This document shows, piece by piece, positions 61,147-64,000 of a stretch of 64,000 nt of DNA (its first letter is position 1; each line of letters starts with the position of its first letter). The DNA is taken from contig NZ_WTYS01000001.1 of NCBI RefSeq assembly GCF_009827545.1, positions 310,001-374,000 of the forward strand. Reading direction: 5' to 3'. Under the pieces are notes generated by a model. That model was not told the origin of the DNA, made no database searches, and worked only from the letters and a program-made list of their open reading frames with translations. This stretch comes from Pontixanthobacter gangjinensis. Lineage in GTDB: Bacteria; Pseudomonadota; Alphaproteobacteria; Sphingomonadales; Sphingomonadaceae. The position numbers and the translations under genes are program-made.

Positions 61147-61676
61147 CCGATATTCTCACCAAGAACCGCACTATCGGACTAATCATTGCGTTAGTAATTT
61201 TCGCCGCTGATCAATGGATAAAGTGGATTGTCGATTCGCAACTGGCGATGAAGCTGGGCGAGCGGATTGACCTGCTGCCATTTTTTGCGTTGCACAGGGT
61301 GCATAATTACGGCGTGTCGATGGGTATGTTCACGGCAACCTCCCCAGAAATGCGCTGGGGCCTTGTGCTGTTAACCGCGCTTATCGCAGTCGTAGTATTC
61401 GTTTGGATGCTGCGGGAGAAAGCGTTCGGCGATATTCTTGGCCTGTCGCTGATCCTTGGCGGCGCGCTCGGCAATATCGTTGACCGTTTCAACATGGGCT
61501 ATGTGCTCGACTTTGCCGATTTCCACATTGGTGGGTTCAGTCCGTTTCTGGTTTTTAATGTTGCTGATGCCGCTATCACCATTGGCGTAGTGATCATCCT
61601 TGCCCGATCCTTCTTCGTGCGCGATAAGGACTCAACAAACACGAGTGAACCGGCGAATACCGCCGTGGAGAGCTAA
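61143..61676 (+). CDS. lspA: Lipoprotein signal peptidase (signal peptidase II)
   Basis: Cleaves prolipoprotein signal peptides in the inner membrane. 177 residues with four transmembrane helices (about 8-25, 64-75, 78-95, 131-155). The catalytic aspartates are in GNIVDRFNMGYVLDF and FNVADAAITIGV, and NYGVSMGMF is the third conserved stretch. It precedes a lipoprotein gene (DUF3035) by one base. Confidence 0.97.
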   Translation: MTDILTKNRTIGLIIALVIFAADQWIKWIVDSQLAMKLGERIDLLPFFALHRVHNYGVSMGMFTATSPEMRWGLVLLTALIAVVVFVWMLREKAFGDILGLSLILGGALGNIVDRFNMGYVLDFADFHIGGFSPFLVFNVADAAITIGVVIILARSFFVRDKDSTNTSEPANTAVES

Positions 61677-61677
61677 T

Positions 61678-62091
61678 ATGCGTAAGTCGACAACTATCAT
61701 CCTTCTCGGCGCAAGCAGCGCCATGCTGGCAGCATGCGGCAGCAGCGGCGGCATTATGGGCCGCGAGCGTCCTGATGAATTTGCTGTGCAGCGTCAGGCT
61801 CCTTTGGTGGTTCCGCCAGATTTCAGCCTGGTACCACCAGCCCCGGGCGCACCGCGCCCGGCAGATGGCACCGCGGCAGAGCAAGCTTTGGAAGTGTTGT
61901 TCGGCGGTCCCGCGCCGCGCAGCTCGGTTGAAACCAGCGCGCTAGACCGCGCAGGAACAGCCGCGCCCGGCATCCGGTCTTCGGTCGGCGATCCTGGCAC
62001 CAACACAGTCGCCAAAGGCAGTGTGACCCGTGATATTATTGCTGCACCCGAAGGCGATGGAGTAAACTCGCAAGCTGTCATTCCGGGCTGA
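61678..62091 (+). CDS. DUF3035 lipoprotein
   Basis: 137 residues from ATG at 61678; the frame is open upstream within lspA, but this start has a signal peptide and lipobox LAAC (Cys20) in MRKSTTIILLGASSAMLAACGSS. The mature part has RERPDEFAVQRQAPLVVPPDF, the DUF3035 signature, then a Pro/Ala-rich disordered region to the end. The function is unknown. It is coupled to lspA, which likely processes it. Nothing gene-like lies in the 134 bases up to the transporter. Confidence 0.88.
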   Translation: MRKSTTIILLGASSAMLAACGSSGGIMGRERPDEFAVQRQAPLVVPPDFSLVPPAPGAPRPADGTAAEQALEVLFGGPAPRSSVETSALDRAGTAAPGIRSSVGDPGTNTVAKGSVTRDIIAAPEGDGVNSQAVIPG

Positions 62092-62225
62092 TAATGCCAT
62101 TTTGGGCCCTTGGGCGCTGAGCGGAATGCATTAGCGCTCCTTGGCTTCGCGCTACCGCGCGGCCAACGGCAGCTTGAAGGCGAAACAAATAAACGTGCCC
62201 GGCGTTTGAGGCGCCAAACAAAAAG

Positions 62226-63530
62226 CTACTCGGCTTCCTCGATCTTCGTCACCAGAAGCTTGTCGATCTTTCGGCCATCCATGTCGATGACTTCAAAGCC
62301 CCAGCCTTGTTCAGCGAAAACTTCGCCTTCTGCTGGCAATCTTTTGATTACCGACAGCACATATCCAGCGGCGGTCGCGAATTCACGATCATCGCCGTAA
62401 TCGAGGCCCAGCCGGTCCGCGAGATCATCGGCAGACAAGCTTCCCGAGATCAACAGCGAACCATCGCCCCTTTCGACGATTGACGGCTGGTCACCATTAT
62501 CCTGATCGCTGACAAATTGCCCGACCAGGGCCGTCAGGAGATCGATTGGCGTAACAATCCCGTCAAGGTGGCCATATTCATCATGAACCATGGCCATCGC
62601 GACTTCGCCTTGTTGCAGGCTGCGGAGCGCGTCCATCGCGTCAAGCTGATCAGGCACAATCTCGGGCTTGCGCATTAGCCGCTTCAGGTTGACCGGCTTG
62701 CCTGCAACCAATTTGGCCAGCACTTCGCGCACTTTAACGACTCCCAGAATCTTGTCCGGAGAGCCATCCGCCACCGGCAGCAGCGAATGCGGGCTACCAT
62801 CGATTGTGGCGCGAATTTCTGTTTCGTCGGCTTTGATATCTATCCAGTCCACATCTGTACGCGGCGTCATCACTTCGCGCACAGGGCGCTCGGCAAGCCG
62901 TACAGCACCAGTCAGAATTTGGTGCTGGTCGCTTTCGATCACACCCGACCGTGTCGCATCGGCGAAAATCATGTGTAGTTCTTCGGCAGTAACTGAAGAT
63001 TGTCCCCCGGGACGTATCCCGAACAGGCGAATCAAAAGGCCAGATGAGGAATCAAGTACCCACACTACCGGAGCGGCGAATCTCGCCAGAATCGCCATTG
63101 GACGCGCCATGACCAGCGAAATTGGCACTGCAGCTCGCAGAGCCAACTGCTTGGGTACGAGCTCTCCGACCACCAAGCTGAAATACAGCGTCAGAACGAT
63201 GGCGAACGCGAATCCTGCATTATCAGCGTATTCAATTGGTAAGCCAATCGCGGCCAATCGCTCACCGATTGGCCCGCCCAGACTGGAGCCAGAATAGGCA
63301 CCAGCCACAATACCGATCAAGGTGATCCCGATTTGCACTGTCGAGAGGAATTTGCCGGGGTCGGCGGCCAATTCCATAACAGTTTCGGCGGCCTTGCTGC
63401 CTTTATCGGCTGCCCCCTGCAATTGCGCGGTGCGCGCAGACACAATGGCGAGTTCGGACATCGCGAACACGCCGTTGATGATGATCAAGCCACCAATAAT
63501 GATGAGGTCAGGCCAAGGAAATGGGGTCAC
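62226..63530 (-). CDS. CNNM/CorC-type transporter (hemolysin-like, CBS domains)
   Basis: 434 residues. The N-terminal DUF21 part has three or four transmembrane helices (about 8-28, 65-90, 95-125 and 135-150), as in IIIGGLIIINGVFAMSELAIVSARTAQLQG. This is followed by two CBS domains (REVMTPRTDVDWIDIKADETEI and LDAMDALRSLQQGEVAMAMV) and a C-terminal CorC-HlyC domain. It is probably involved in magnesium/cobalt efflux. The nearby lipoprotein is divergent, at 223 bases. Confidence 0.9.
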   Translation of the reverse strand: MTPFPWPDLIIIGGLIIINGVFAMSELAIVSARTAQLQGAADKGSKAAETVMELAADPGKFLSTVQIGITLIGIVAGAYSGSSLGGPIGERLAAIGLPIEYADNAGFAFAIVLTLYFSLVVGELVPKQLALRAAVPISLVMARPMAILARFAAPVVWVLDSSSGLLIRLFGIRPGGQSSVTAEELHMIFADATRSGVIESDQHQILTGAVRLAERPVREVMTPRTDVDWIDIKADETEIRATIDGSPHSLLPVADGSPDKILGVVKVREVLAKLVAGKPVNLKRLMRKPEIVPDQLDAMDALRSLQQGEVAMAMVHDEYGHLDGIVTPIDLLTALVGQFVSDQDNGDQPSIVERGDGSLLISGSLSADDLADRLGLDYGDDREFATAAGYVLSVIKRLPAEGEVFAEQGWGFEVIDMDGRKIDKLLVTKIEEAE

Positions 63531-63651
63531 GCCGCCCCGCTAGCACAATTTACGCGCTTCGCCAGCCCGGGAGTGCGAGGCAATAGCCGCCGGACTTGCT
63601 AAACCTTTCTTTCAATTTGCCAAAAGTAAATTCGCGTCACAGACTTTCCGC

Positions 63652-63676
63652 GGAACCTAGGCGTTCCTGATGGGTT
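63652..63676 (+). promoter_or_regulatory. Candidate EcfG-type (general stress) promoter
   Basis: GGAAC, 16 bases, GGTT, close to the GGAAC-N16/17-CGTT consensus of alphaproteobacterial EcfG; one base off in the -10. It is 78 bases before the lipoprotein gene, in the 223-base gap 63531-63753. Also notable is the inverted GGAAC...GTTCC (63652-63667). Confidence 0.4.
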
Positions 63677-63753
63677 AATGCTACATCGGCGTATTGGACC
63701 GCGCTTGGCCCGAATTCGGGAACAGGTTCAAAATAATAGGAGGGGAATACCCC

Positions 63754-64000
63754 ATGGAAAAATCTAGATTTATGATGTCGAGCCTCGCGGCTCTATCCCT
63801 CGTTACCGTTTCTGCCTGTGTCACAGACCCCAACACCGGTGAACAGAAGATATCCCGCACAGGTATTGGCGGCGTCGGCGGCGCGGTTCTTGGCGGCCTG
63901 CTTGGCGGCGTAATCGGCGGCAAAACGGGTCGCATCATTGGCGCCGGGGTTGGCGGCGTTGCTGGCGGCGTGGTCGGTTACAAAATGGACCAGCAGATCA
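63754..64000 (+). CDS. Glycine-zipper lipoprotein (3' end outside window)
   Basis: At least 82 residues, cut by the window edge. TAGGAGGGG before ATG is a strong RBS. Lipobox VSAC (about Cys22) after a hydrophobic signal (MMSSLAALSLVTVSA). The sequence after TDPNTGEQKISRTG is a long Gly-rich membrane-type run, GIGGVGGAVLGGLLGG and repeated GGV units, i.e. a glycine-zipper 2TM domain, reaching YKMDQQI. In YiaD-like proteins an OmpA domain follows, outside the window here. Outer-membrane lipoprotein. Confidence 0.85.
   Translation, partial: MEKSRFMMSSLAALSLVTVSACVTDPNTGEQKISRTGIGGVGGAVLGGLLGGVIGGKTGRIIGAGVGGVAGGVVGYKMDQQI

Overview
The window reads as a chromosomal segment of a marine-type alphaproteobacterium of the order Sphingomonadales, most likely Erythrobacteraceae. 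The reasons are a MipZ division-site ATPase, a petABC operon with fused-style alphaproteobacterial Rieske, cytochrome b and c1 genes, a TonB whose N-terminus starts MAYADQQ followed by ExbB and several ExbD copies, a DUF3035 lipoprotein behind lspA, and a moderate GC content with compact, often overlapping operons. This placement is inferred from gene families and order, not from a search.

Left part (1-16.1 kb): homoserine dehydrogenase, a thioesterase, a TonB-ExbB-ExbD-ExbD-ExbD energy-transduction cluster, an Lhr-type helicase, a DUF2059 protein, a phosphohexomutase/J-domain/MipZ operon, panC and a DEAD-box RNA helicase. From about 16.13 to 23.43 kb lies a 7.3 kb integrative element inserted at the 3' end of tRNA-Gly(TCC). 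It carries a tyrosine integrase, a large one-protein restriction-modification enzyme, an AlpA-like DNA-binding protein, a HUH-type replication/nicking protein with a perfect hairpin just upstream, and three unknown genes. Short direct repeats mark both ends, and ATACCCCCA boxes, probably integrase arm sites, lie inside each end.

Middle (23.5-42 kb): sulfate activation (cysD, cysNC, cysQ), an OmpA-like lipoprotein, a Na+/H+ antiporter with an RCK domain, apt, the cytochrome bc1 operon with a clear terminator, pgeF, pepN, an NAD-binding epimerase-like gene, a DMT exporter, a threonine aldolase and a pair of bacterial PH-domain membrane proteins.

From 42.2 to 46.96 kb a five-gene minus-strand cluster encodes an SxtJ-like membrane protein, a DUF5989 miniprotein, a NodU/SxtI-type O-carbamoyltransferase, a radical SAM/SPASM-like protein and a membrane-anchored SGNH hydrolase. 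Together they look like an uncharacterised system that carbamoylates (and perhaps further tailors) a surface or secreted molecule. It is the best candidate in the window for an undescribed pathway.

From 47.13 to 51.83 kb an accessory segment is bracketed by a truncated, mutated tRNA-Thr copy and the intact tRNA-Thr(GGT), in direct orientation with shared flanking sequence. Inside are a secreted TolB/CsgG-like TPR protein and a redox module: nitroreductase, cytochrome b561 and SDR, divergent from an HxlR regulator with a palindrome in the shared promoter.

Right part (51.9-64 kb): a tightly packed, translationally coupled plus-strand run gpmA-purE-purK-folA-dipeptidase-ribF-GDPD-like-ileS-lspA-DUF3035, then a CNNM/CorC-type transporter on the minus strand and the start of a glycine-zipper lipoprotein cut by the window edge. 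The GDPD-like protein has lost both catalytic histidines.
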